From Bacteroidota bacterium (GTDB lineage Bacteria > Bacteroidota > Bacteroidia > Chitinophagales > Chitinophagaceae): a stretch of 64,000 bases of DNA. The stretch covers positions 62,001-126,000 of the forward strand of contig CANHGS010000008.1 in assembly GCA_947460595.1 (NCBI GenBank), written 5' to 3'. The translations under genes and the position numbers were made by a program. The notes beneath the pieces are model-generated. The model worked only from the letters and a program-made list of their open reading frames with translations, made no database searches and was not told where the DNA came from. Numbering within the stretch: position 1 is the stretch's first letter; every line of letters starts with the position of its first letter. Positions 1 through 9,746 of the stretch are shown here, one piece after another.

Positions 1-2196
1 TTATTTGGGTCCTCCTGGGCAGTTTCTTTTTAAATAATCCGTGTATAATTGAGATAAGTGATTAAAGGTTCCTGGCCCTTCAGAGATGCTGTGAGACCTA
101 TTGGGATAGCTCATCATTTGGAATTGCTTTCCATTTCTAACTAATTCATTCACCAGCATTTCCATATTAGAATAGTGTACATTATCATCACCCGTACCGT
201 GTATTAAAAGTAGGTTCCCTTTTAAATTCTTAGCGTGTGTAATAGGACTTCCTTTGATAAATCCACTCTTGTCTTCTTGCGGCAATCCCATATAGCGTTC
301 CTGATACAAATTATCATAAGAAAACTGGTTGGCCACTCCTGCTACCGCAATGCCCGTTTTATAAATATCCGGATATTGGAACATTAAATTCTGGGTGGCA
401 GAACCACCCCCACTCCAACCCCAAACGGCAATTCTATTGGAATCTACAAAAGACCATTTCATAATTTCTTTGCCAGCCATGGCCTGGTCTCGAATATTCA
501 CCTGACCAATTTTCTGATAGATAGATTTGCGCCATGCTCTTCCTTTGGGAACTGGCGTACCACGATTGTCAATAGAGATATAAATATATCCGTCTGCAGA
601 AAGGTCTCCACGATAGAGATAATTATTCCCTACGCCGTATTCATCTTTTACGTTTTGGCCCCATGGCTCTGTGTACACATAAAACAATACTGGATATTTT
701 TTCTTGGGATCAAAATTGGTGGGCTTCACAATCCAAGCATCCATGGTTACACTATCAGCTGTGGTGATGGTAAAGAACTCCAAACTTGATTTGGTTTTAT
801 CCTGTTGACCAATGGCTACATTTACTTTATCTCCATCGGTTCCCACATGCCCAGCTAGCTTAACCCATTCAGTAGTATTGGGTGTGTAATAATTAGAGAA
901 TTGGTGTCTGGCATAAAGGGCCCCAGGCGCTATTTCATAATTATGTGTTCCGGGTTGATTGTCTGGTGTAATCCTTTGTGCTGAACCAGATCCATCTAAT
1001 CTAGTTCTATACAGATAGCGTTGTGTGGCATTTTCTGGAGAAGCTTCAAAATAAAGCCATCCGCCTTTTTCATCAATACTTGAAATCTGCATTACGTCAT
1101 ATTTTCCATTGGTGATACGTGTGACTGATTTACCATTTCTGGTAATGCGATACAAATGTCTCCATCCATCTTTTTCGCTGGCCCAAATAAACTCATTCCC
1201 ATTCTCCAACCAATCCCATCCTCCATAACTATATTTCTCATCCCATAGGGCTAAAATATCTATCCATGCTTCGTCTTGTTCATGATAAATACTTTTAGAA
1301 GAGCCTGTTTTAACATCGCAAAGCAAAATATCTGTTTCATTTTGTTTACGGTTCAGATGCTGAACAATTAGTTGACTACTGTTGGCAGCCCATTCCATTC
1401 TTGGAACATAGGATTGCAAAATGGAATCCGTTGGAATATTCATCCATTTAGTTTTGGGATTACCCAAACTCACTACACCAATTTTAAATGGAGAAGGTGC
1501 TGTTCCAGCCACTGGATACTCAACCGGAATTGGAAAGGGGTAAATGGAATCGGTATTGTTCACCATTAAATAATCCCTGGTAATCTTGGCATCCATTTGC
1601 CAATAAGCAATTTGCTTACTATCGGGGCTCCACCTAAATCCATCTCTACAAAAAAACTCTTCTTCATAAGCCCAGTCAAATGTTCCATTGATTCGTTTGC
1701 GATTACCACCCATGGTTAATGCTTCTATTTTACCGGTAGTAAGATCTTCTGCATAAATATTGTATTCACTTACATAAGCAACTTTGCGACTATCAGGTGA
1801 GAATTTGGCAAACATCAAGGATGATGCGGGTTTGCCTTTACCCAGTTGCTTAATTTGATTGGTATTCAAATCCAAAATCCAATAATCGCCACGGGTATCG
1901 TAGCGCCAAACTTTTTTGCTATTGGTATAAATCAACAACTTGGTCTCATCAGCAGAAAAGAAATAATTTCTTGGATTTATGGCCTTCTCGGAACCTACAG
2001 GTGTTAACTGTTTTTTGGTAATGACTTTGGTCCTCTTACTACTGTTTAAATCAGTAAAGAAAATTTCACCTGCATCAATGGCATAATAACCGTTTCCTTT
2101 GGGTGCCCATGTAATACCCTGCGGTGGCTGTGCTGCCAAGGTTAGGAAAATGAAAGACAAGAAAAGGGATATCATTAATTGCTTGAAATATTTCAT
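1..2196 (-). CDS. Dipeptidyl peptidase IV-type S9 family serine peptidase
   Basis: Exported prolyl peptidase that would remove N-terminal dipeptides from peptides in the periplasm or at the cell surface. The 731-residue product starts with a Sec signal peptide (cleavage near AAQ, residue 22), followed by a DPPIV-type beta-propeller (about 80-440) and an alpha/beta-hydrolase domain (about 490-725). The nucleophile elbow GWSGGG places the serine at residue 595; the downstream GTGDDNVHY and NRSHSI segments carry the expected Asp and His. Length is typical of bacterial DPPIV. The stop codon lies at the very edge of the window, so the gene is complete but its terminator is not visible. It is separated from pyrG by a terminator and is probably transcribed alone. 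Confidence 0.93.
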   Translation of the reverse strand: MKYFKQLMISLFLSFIFLTLAAQPPQGITWAPKGNGYYAIDAGEIFFTDLNSSKRTKVITKKQLTPVGSEKAINPRNYFFSADETKLLIYTNSKKVWRYDTRGDYWILDLNTNQIKQLGKGKPASSLMFAKFSPDSRKVAYVSEYNIYAEDLTTGKIEALTMGGNRKRINGTFDWAYEEEFFCRDGFRWSPDSKQIAYWQMDAKITRDYLMVNNTDSIYPFPIPVEYPVAGTAPSPFKIGVVSLGNPKTKWMNIPTDSILQSYVPRMEWAANSSQLIVQHLNRKQNETDILLCDVKTGSSKSIYHEQDEAWIDILALWDEKYSYGGWDWLENGNEFIWASEKDGWRHLYRITRNGKSVTRITNGKYDVMQISSIDEKGGWLYFEASPENATQRYLYRTRLDGSGSAQRITPDNQPGTHNYEIAPGALYARHQFSNYYTPNTTEWVKLAGHVGTDGDKVNVAIGQQDKTKSSLEFFTITTADSVTMDAWIVKPTNFDPKKKYPVLFYVYTEPWGQNVKDEYGVGNNYLYRGDLSADGYIYISIDNRGTPVPKGRAWRKSIYQKIGQVNIRDQAMAGKEIMKWSFVDSNRIAVWGWSGGGSATQNLMFQYPDIYKTGIAVAGVANQFSYDNLYQERYMGLPQEDKSGFIKGSPITHAKNLKGNLLLIHGTGDDNVHYSNMEMLVNELVRNGKQFQMMSYPNRSHSISEGPGTFNHLSQLYTDYLKRNCPGGPK

Positions 2197-2260
2197 GAAA
2201 CTGGAATTTAAAAGCTAAAATTACAAAACTTACTGATTGAGAAAGTTAACTCAAAAAGTA

Positions 2261-2297
2261 CTTAAAACAAAAACATCCCAGTAAAACCAGGATGTTT
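2261..2297 (-). terminator. Rho-independent terminator downstream of pyrG
   Basis: Inverted repeat AAACATCC (2271-2278) / GGATGTTT (2290-2297). Read on the minus strand it is followed by a T-rich run (TTTTTGTTTT), as expected for an intrinsic terminator just after the pyrG stop. Confidence 0.75.
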
Positions 2298-2321
2298 AAG
2301 ATAAAAATATTGAAGCACTAT

Positions 2322-4281
<1,960 letters not shown>

Positions 4282-5157
4282 ATGAAAAAAATCCTTTTTC
4301 TAACCCTGGCAGCTTTCTCTACGGCTTGCTTTTTGGGTTATCGTCACAAAGCACCAGAACCGCAGATTTTAAGTCCGCAATGCTATATCAGCTGTTACAA
4401 TGCAGATATCAGGGACCAATTCAGAGAGGAAGCCAATACCATGGCATTTGCCAATTTGCACCCCAAACCCCTTCCCTTTCATGTGGAGGACGCCATGGGA
4501 AAATCTATAGAATTCAAAGCGGCAGACGGCTCAACGGCTATGGGCTATGAAATCAAGTCTAAGAAAAAGTCTGACAAATGGGTTTTTGTGATCCAAGAAT
4601 GGTGGGGGCTGAATGATTATATTAAAAGAGAATCCGACAACCTCTATAAAGAACTAGGAGATGTAAACGTTTTGGCGCTAGACCTTTATGATGGCAAAGT
4701 AGCTGCAACACCAGATTCTGCCATGAAACTGGTTCAAGCCGCTAAAACGGAAAGGCTAGAAAATATTATCAAAGGCGCGTTGAGCTATTCTGGATCAACA
4801 GCCAAAATCTACACCATTGGTTGGTGCTTTGGCGGCATGTGGAGTTTACAAACAGCACTATTGGCAGACAAACAAGCTGCCGGCTGTGTTATGTATTATG
4901 GAAGACCAGAAAACAATCTTGAAAAACTCAAAGGATTGAATTGCGATGTGATTGGATTCTTTGGTAATAAAGACAGAAGCCCCTCTCCAGAAATTGTCAA
5001 CAAGTTTGAACAAGATATGGCCAGTTTGGGTAAAAAATTAACAACCAATAAATACGAGGCAGGCCATGGATTTGCCAACCCTTCTAACCCTTCTTTTAAC
5101 AAGGAAGCAACCGAAGATGCACACGCTAAGGCGATAGCTTTTTTGAAAGCACACTAA
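4282..5157 (+). CDS. Exported dienelactone hydrolase family protein
   Basis: Alpha/beta hydrolase of the dienelactone hydrolase family, which opens lactone or ester bonds with a cysteine nucleophile; the substrate here is unknown. From the MKKILF start the product has 291 residues. The triad is visible: Cys182 in GWCFGG, Asp231 in GNKDRS and His262 in AGHGF. The first 20 residues form a signal sequence ending in STAC, so it could be a lipoprotein, though the lipobox is weak. A start 10 residues upstream is possible in frame, but it would put charged residues ahead of the signal peptide. The gene is monocistronic with a strong terminator behind it. Confidence 0.88.
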   Translation: MKKILFLTLAAFSTACFLGYRHKAPEPQILSPQCYISCYNADIRDQFREEANTMAFANLHPKPLPFHVEDAMGKSIEFKAADGSTAMGYEIKSKKKSDKWVFVIQEWWGLNDYIKRESDNLYKELGDVNVLALDLYDGKVAATPDSAMKLVQAAKTERLENIIKGALSYSGSTAKIYTIGWCFGGMWSLQTALLADKQAAGCVMYYGRPENNLEKLKGLNCDVIGFFGNKDRSPSPEIVNKFEQDMASLGKKLTTNKYEAGHGFANPSNPSFNKEATEDAHAKAIAFLKAH

Positions 5158-5178
5158 TTTATTTCTCTTCTAAAGCAA

Positions 5179-5225
5179 AAGCCGGTCTCATGAATATGGA
5201 CCGGCTTCTTTATGATATTTTTTTC
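5179..5225 (+). terminator. Rho-independent terminator after the dienelactone hydrolase gene
   Basis: Perfect 9-bp stem AAGCCGGTC (5179-5187) / GACCGGCTT (5199-5207), followed after a few bases by a run of T residues up to 5225. Confidence 0.8.
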
Positions 5226-5235
5226 GCTATATTTT

Positions 5236-5378
5236 TTTCTTCCCTTTCTTCCTCTCTTCACTCTTCACTTTTATCTCTTCACTTCCTTCCTCTCTTCACT
5301 TTCCTCCTTTCTTCACTTTCTTCTTCCTCTCTTCACTCTTCACTCTTCACTTTCTTCTTCCTCTCTTCACTTTCCTCC
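5236..5378. repeat. CT-rich intergenic repeat tract built on CTTCACT
   Basis: About 140 bp in which the + strand is almost purely pyrimidine apart from regularly spaced A residues. The unit CTTCACT (often CTCTTCACT) occurs about nine times between 5250 and 5375, spaced by further C/T-rich filler. Open frames running through it translate to Ser/Leu/Phe-only low-complexity strings and are not genes. It lies between two convergent genes, after the hydrolase terminator. Confidence 0.85.
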
Positions 5379-5415
5379 AATGACTGCTAATTGTTTCATT
5401 TTAAAAATGCTATGC

Positions 5416-6417
5416 TTAATAATAAACTAGGTCCTTCAAATAATTCCTAACATAGTCATCTACACCTGATTCCAAACTGTAAAAAGGTTGTTGGTAACCA
5501 GCATCACGCAATTTTTGCATATCTGCCTCGGTAAAATACTGGTACTTATCTCTAATATCAAGGGGCATGTCTATAAAAACAATATTAGGCTTTAAATCCA
5601 ACCCGCTAAAACTGGCTACTGCTAAATCATAAAAACTTCTTGCCATACCTGTTCCTAAATTAAACAATCCATTTTTGCTGCCTTCCCAACCTTGGTCTAC
5701 CATCAATTCAGACATCCATCCAATGACTTCAAGCAAGTCTTTTACATAAATAAAATCGCGCAGCTGTTGGCCATCTTGAAAATCTGGGCGATGGCTTTTG
5801 AATAATTTAACCTGGCCGTTTTCACGAATCTGTTTCACAGAATGCCAAATCACACTGGCCATTCTAGCCTTATGGTATTCATTGGGTCCATAGACATTAA
5901 AGAACTTTAATCCTGCCCAAGAAGGCGGAGCGCTTGTTTGCTTTAAAGCCCATTTATCAAATTCATTCTTACTAACCCCGTAAGGATTCAAGGGTTTCAG
6001 CTGGTCTACAATTGTGTGATCATCTTTGTAACCAAGCGCACCATCTCCATAGGTGGCTGCAGAAGAAGCATAGACCAATGGAATATTTTCTTGCACGCAT
6101 AAATGCCAAACCTCTTGAGAATATACCAGGTTTAATTCCTCATGTATGGCATAGTCAAATTCAGTAGTATCTGTTCTGGCACCTAAATGAATGATCAGAT
6201 CAATCTTTGGTTGATGTAATGCTACCCACTCAAAAAACGATTGTCTTTCAACCAAATGGGAATAGGCTGTTTTTTCCCAATTGGGGCGTTTGGCTTCTAC
6301 ACCAAAATCATCCACCAAAATTAAGTTCCTATAACCTTGACTATTCAGCCAAGACACCATGCAACTACCAATAAATCCGGCAGCGCCTGTTACTACAATG
6401 CTGGCTGATGCTTCCAT
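5416..6417 (-). CDS. hldD: ADP-L-glycero-D-manno-heptose 6-epimerase
   Basis: Epimerises ADP-D-glycero- to ADP-L-glycero-manno-heptose, the last step in making the heptose precursor of the lipopolysaccharide inner core. The 333-residue protein is an extended short-chain dehydrogenase: the NADP-binding GAAGFIGS motif lies at the N-terminus, the catalytic YGVSK pair near residue 145, and FFNVYGPNEYHK follows, as expected for HldD. The start ATG lies only one base after the purL stop, so the two genes are almost certainly cotranscribed despite unrelated pathways. Other sugar-nucleotide epimerases are less likely given the HldD-like NVYGPNEYHK segment. Confidence 0.92.
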   Translation of the reverse strand: MEASASIVVTGAAGFIGSCMVSWLNSQGYRNLILVDDFGVEAKRPNWEKTAYSHLVERQSFFEWVALHQPKIDLIIHLGARTDTTEFDYAIHEELNLVYSQEVWHLCVQENIPLVYASSAATYGDGALGYKDDHTIVDQLKPLNPYGVSKNEFDKWALKQTSAPPSWAGLKFFNVYGPNEYHKARMASVIWHSVKQIRENGQVKLFKSHRPDFQDGQQLRDFIYVKDLLEVIGWMSELMVDQGWEGSKNGLFNLGTGMARSFYDLAVASFSGLDLKPNIVFIDMPLDIRDKYQYFTEADMQKLRDAGYQQPFYSLESGVDDYVRNYLKDLVYY

Positions 6418-6418
6418 T

Positions 6419-8623
6419 TTAGCTGAGACGTTTTTCTATAGCAGTATCATATTTATTTTTCCAATCTTTTATGGTATCCCAGTTGTTGCCATTTACTGTA
6501 ACTGCTCCTGAACTAACTAAACCCAAATCAGTAATAGCAATAGATGCTGTTTCAGCGGCTTGTTTAAAAGCGGCAAGGTTTGAAGAATTAACCGAAACCA
6601 CTACCCTGCTTTGTGCTTCACCAAACCAGAACGCGTCTTTTCTCATGCCTTCAACAGCATTTACTTCAAATCCTAGATTGGCATGGAATCCACTTTCTAA
6701 TAGTGTAATGGCTAAACCTCCTTCACTAATATCATGGGCACTTTGGATCAATTTATTTTTGATGAGGTCAGTTACCAAAGATTGAACAGCATATTCTTCA
6801 TCCAGATTAAAATGTGGTGCTGGAGAAAATTCAATTCCTTTTAGTTTGTGTAAATATTCAGATGATGCAATATCATTTTGTTGCTGTCCAACTAAGAAAA
6901 TATGATCTCCCGCTTCCTTAAAATTCAACGTCATTCTGGTGTTGAAATCATCCAAGATTCCCACCATTCCAATGGTTGGTGTAGGATATACAGGGCCATC
7001 TGGATTTTGGTTATAGAAACTTACATTACCTCCAGTAACTGGTGTATTGAATTTTCTACACGCATCTCCCATACCAGTAACCGCTTTTACAAACTGATAA
7101 TAAACTTCTGGGTCATAAGGGTTACCAAAATTCAAGCAATTGGTTACACCAATAGGCTCTCCACCGCTGCAGACAATATTTCTAGCTGCCTCAGCAACTG
7201 CAATCATACCACCTACATAAGGATCCGCAAATACATATTTGCTATTACAATCCACTGTAATGGCCAATGCCTTTCCGGTTCCTTTTGCTAAAACAATTGA
7301 AGCATCACTTGGGGCATTGGTAGAAGTATTACCTGCTCCCACCATGCTATCATACTGTGTATATATCCAACGCTTAGAAGCAATATTGGGTATTTGAATT
7401 AATTGCTCCGCGATGGCTTTTAAATCATCCGCATCCGCAATACTATCTTGTTTAAACGCTTTGATTTTTTCAAAGTATTTTGGTTCAGTATATTCTCTAG
7501 TATACTGCGGTGCTCCTCCTCCCAAAACCAATTCATAGGCTGGAATTTCCGCTTCTAATTCCCCGTGCATATAGAATTTCAATAAGCCATCTCCGGTAAC
7601 TTCTCCAATTTTAGAGCAGCTCAAATCCCATTTATCAAAAACAGCCAAAACAGCGTCTTCTTTTCCTTTTTCTACCACAATCAACATACGCTCCTGACTC
7701 TCACTTAACAGTAATTCCCAGGCTTTCATGTTTTGTTGACGGGTTGGAACTTTGTCTAAGTCTATACGCATTCCCACACCACCTTTTGCACTCATTTCTG
7801 CCGTAGAACAAATAATACCAGCAGCACCCATGTCTTGCATGCCAATAACTGCATTTGTATCAATCACTTCAAGACAAGCTTCTAATAATTTTTTCTCTTG
7901 AAAGGGATCACCCACTTGAACTGCTGGTAGTTCTTCAGTGCTTTCAGCAGTAATTTCTGCAGAAGCAAAACTAGCACCACCAATGCCGTCTTTTCCAGTT
8001 GCTGACCCTACAAAATATACAGGATTACCAATACCTGCCGCAGTGGCACTAATCATTTTATTCGACTGCATAATTCCAACACTCATGGCGTTCACCAAAG
8101 GATTGGTATGATAACAGTCTTCAAAATAGACTTCACCGCCTACGGTTGGTACGCCAAAGCAGTTACCATAGTGCCCAATACCGTGCACTACCCCAGCCAA
8201 TAAACGCTTGGTCTTGGGGTCATCAATATTTCCAAAACGCAAACTATTCAAAGAGGCAATAGGTCTAGCACCCATGGTAAAAATATCACGTTGAATACCC
8301 CCTACACCTGTAGCAGCACCTTGAAATGGTTCAATGGCACTAGGGTGATTATGGCTTTCAATTTTGAATACCACGCCAAATCCATTTCCCATATCCATCA
8401 ATCCTGCATTCTCTTCCCCAGCTGCTACCAGCATTCTTCCTCCATCGCGGGGAAGGGTTTTCAACCATTTGATACTATTCTTATAACTACAGTGCTCACT
8501 CCACATACCACTGAATGCGCAGAGCTCAGTGAAATTGGGTGTACGACCCAGTTTTTCCTTTATCAACTCAAATTCTGCTTCGGTAATGCGAAGCTGTTGG
8601 GCGGTTTTAGCTGTGATTTCCAT
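6419..8623 (-). CDS. purL: Phosphoribosylformylglycinamidine synthase, small-type PurL
   Basis: ATP-dependent amidation of FGAR to FGAM in purine biosynthesis, cytosolic. With the start at MEITAKT the product is 734 residues, the size of the small PurL that works with separate PurS and PurQ subunits (neither is in this window) rather than the 1200+ residue fused enzyme. AIRS-like ATP-binding and C-terminal halves are recognisable ([24 protein letters not shown]). A 12-residue upstream extension from a TTG is open, but a near-consensus promoter (8630-8659) occupies exactly that DNA, so I place the start at the ATG at 8623. hldD follows with a one-base gap. Confidence 0.95.
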   Translation of the reverse strand: MEITAKTAQQLRITEAEFELIKEKLGRTPNFTELCAFSGMWSEHCSYKNSIKWLKTLPRDGGRMLVAAGEENAGLMDMGNGFGVVFKIESHNHPSAIEPFQGAATGVGGIQRDIFTMGARPIASLNSLRFGNIDDPKTKRLLAGVVHGIGHYGNCFGVPTVGGEVYFEDCYHTNPLVNAMSVGIMQSNKMISATAAGIGNPVYFVGSATGKDGIGGASFASAEITAESTEELPAVQVGDPFQEKKLLEACLEVIDTNAVIGMQDMGAAGIICSTAEMSAKGGVGMRIDLDKVPTRQQNMKAWELLLSESQERMLIVVEKGKEDAVLAVFDKWDLSCSKIGEVTGDGLLKFYMHGELEAEIPAYELVLGGGAPQYTREYTEPKYFEKIKAFKQDSIADADDLKAIAEQLIQIPNIASKRWIYTQYDSMVGAGNTSTNAPSDASIVLAKGTGKALAITVDCNSKYVFADPYVGGMIAVAEAARNIVCSGGEPIGVTNCLNFGNPYDPEVYYQFVKAVTGMGDACRKFNTPVTGGNVSFYNQNPDGPVYPTPTIGMVGILDDFNTRMTLNFKEAGDHIFLVGQQQNDIASSEYLHKLKGIEFSPAPHFNLDEEYAVQSLVTDLIKNKLIQSAHDISEGGLAITLLESGFHANLGFEVNAVEGMRKDAFWFGEAQSRVVVSVNSSNLAAFKQAAETASIAITDLGLVSSGAVTVNGNNWDTIKDWKNKYDTAIEKRLS

Positions 8624-8629
8624 ACTGCG

Positions 8630-8659
8630 CGAAGGTAAGAAAGTAGCGCAATGAGGCAA
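8630..8659 (-). promoter_or_regulatory. Predicted promoter of purL-hldD
   Basis: On the minus strand TTG (8657-8659), a 19-nt spacer and TACCTTCG (8630-8637) match the Bacteroidota consensus TTG...TAnnTTTG with one mismatch. The box lies six bases before the purL ATG, implying a nearly leaderless transcript. Confidence 0.55.
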
Positions 8660-8662
8660 GAC

Positions 8663-9388
8663 TTATTCTGATTTTACTACCCTACCACTTCCGGCTGTCT
8701 TTTTTTGGATGCTTTCAGGGGCCCCTTTGTAGTGAACATCGCCACTGCCACTAATGCTGGCATCAATAGTTTTATTGACAAAAACATTTGCATTACCGCT
8801 GCCACTAATTCTAGCAGTAACCTCATTGGCATATAAGCCATAAGCATCTACAGAGCCACTTCCGCTAATGCTTGTTAATAAGGTTTCTGCTTTTCCTGAA
8901 ACCTGAATTTTACCACTACCTGCTATACTACAGTCCACAGATTTGGCATTGTTGATGTCTAGTTTTATGTTACCTGAACCAGATACGGCCAAACTCAATT
9001 TGCCGTCAGTACTAAAATTGCCCTTGCCAATCATATCACCACTGCCCGATAGGTACACCCCAGTCAATGTTGGAAAGATCACATAGACCACCATCTTATT
9101 CTTTGAACGGATATTGCTGCTTTTCTTACTGCGGATGCTCAATTTCCCGTCTTCTACCTTGGTTTCTATATAGGAAAGTAAGTTTTCATCTCCTTCCACT
9201 TGAATACTGTGTTCAGTTCCATAAGCAATCATTACATCCCATGATCCAGATGAAGCAACTTTAGTAAATGTTCCAGCCGTTCTGTTTTCTTTCTTTAACT
9301 GGCCATTTCCTTCCACTTTTTCCCATCCCCATTGGGCATTTGCTTGAATTCCAATCAATAAGCAGGCGGCAAATAAGATTTTAGTCAT
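8663..9388 (-). CDS. Head GIN domain (DUF2807) exported protein
   Basis: Function unknown; the family (head domain of trimeric autotransporter-like proteins found widely in Bacteroidota) is secreted and forms beta-helix-like repeats. The 241-residue product has a signal peptide (residues 1-18, ending NAQ), then repeated short beta strands rich in SGSG motifs (GSGDMIG, SGSGNI, AGSGKI, SGSGSV, SGSGNA, SGSGDV), the hallmark of DUF2807. The C-terminus ends shortly after the last repeat with no extra domain. It lies 39 bases upstream of purL on the same strand, but purL appears to have its own promoter, so functional linkage is doubtful. Confidence 0.88.
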   Translation of the reverse strand: MTKILFAACLLIGIQANAQWGWEKVEGNGQLKKENRTAGTFTKVASSGSWDVMIAYGTEHSIQVEGDENLLSYIETKVEDGKLSIRSKKSSNIRSKNKMVVYVIFPTLTGVYLSGSGDMIGKGNFSTDGKLSLAVSGSGNIKLDINNAKSVDCSIAGSGKIQVSGKAETLLTSISGSGSVDAYGLYANEVTARISGSGNANVFVNKTIDASISGSGDVHYKGAPESIQKKTAGSGRVVKSE

Positions 9389-9746
9389 ATTGGTTTCTTT
9401 TTAGTTGTTTTATCTGATACGATTCCGTGAAAAAAAAGTTACAGCCACCATATTTTAGATTTTCTTCCGTACAAAATTTTCAAATTCATTTTAATTTATA
9501 TTTAAATATTTTATTATGATTCAGATTTTATGAAAACTAATTATAAATTATAATATTTTTTATTTATTGATAATCAATTATATAATTGGACAAAATACTA
9601 ACTATCAGGGGCTTTATTAGTTTATATTTAATAATTTTTACATTTATTTATTTTTCAAGAAATTGCTGATTTTTTTGAGTTTTTTACATCCTTGTATATT
9701 TTTTTTAATTGTTTCACGTATTTTCGTGACACAAAATCAATTAAAT
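9389..9746. promoter_or_regulatory. AT-rich divergent upstream region of glnA with an inverted repeat
   Basis: About 360 bp, extremely AT-rich, between the head-GIN gene and the glutamine synthetase gene; no coding potential that I would defend. Close to the glnA start, TCACG (9714-9718) and CGTGA (9725-9729) form an inverted repeat flanking TATTTTCG (9719-9726), a one-mismatch version of the TAnnTTTG promoter box. A TTG occurs 24 nt upstream (9692). A regulator binding the repeat would overlap the promoter. Confidence 0.5.

Noticed and set aside
5190-5430. Two overlapping + strand frames of 66 and 72 codons
   Set aside because: They run through the CT-rich repeat tract and translate to Ser/Leu/Phe low-complexity strings; no gene-like composition.
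8623-8659. Longer purL starting at the TTG
   Set aside because: Extension is non-homologous and overlies a promoter; the ATG at 8623 gives the family N-terminus.
9663-9746. 28-residue N-terminal extension of glutamine synthetase
   Set aside because: Hydrophobic, begins in AT-rich DNA, covers the promoter and inverted repeat, and is absent from GSIII N-termini.
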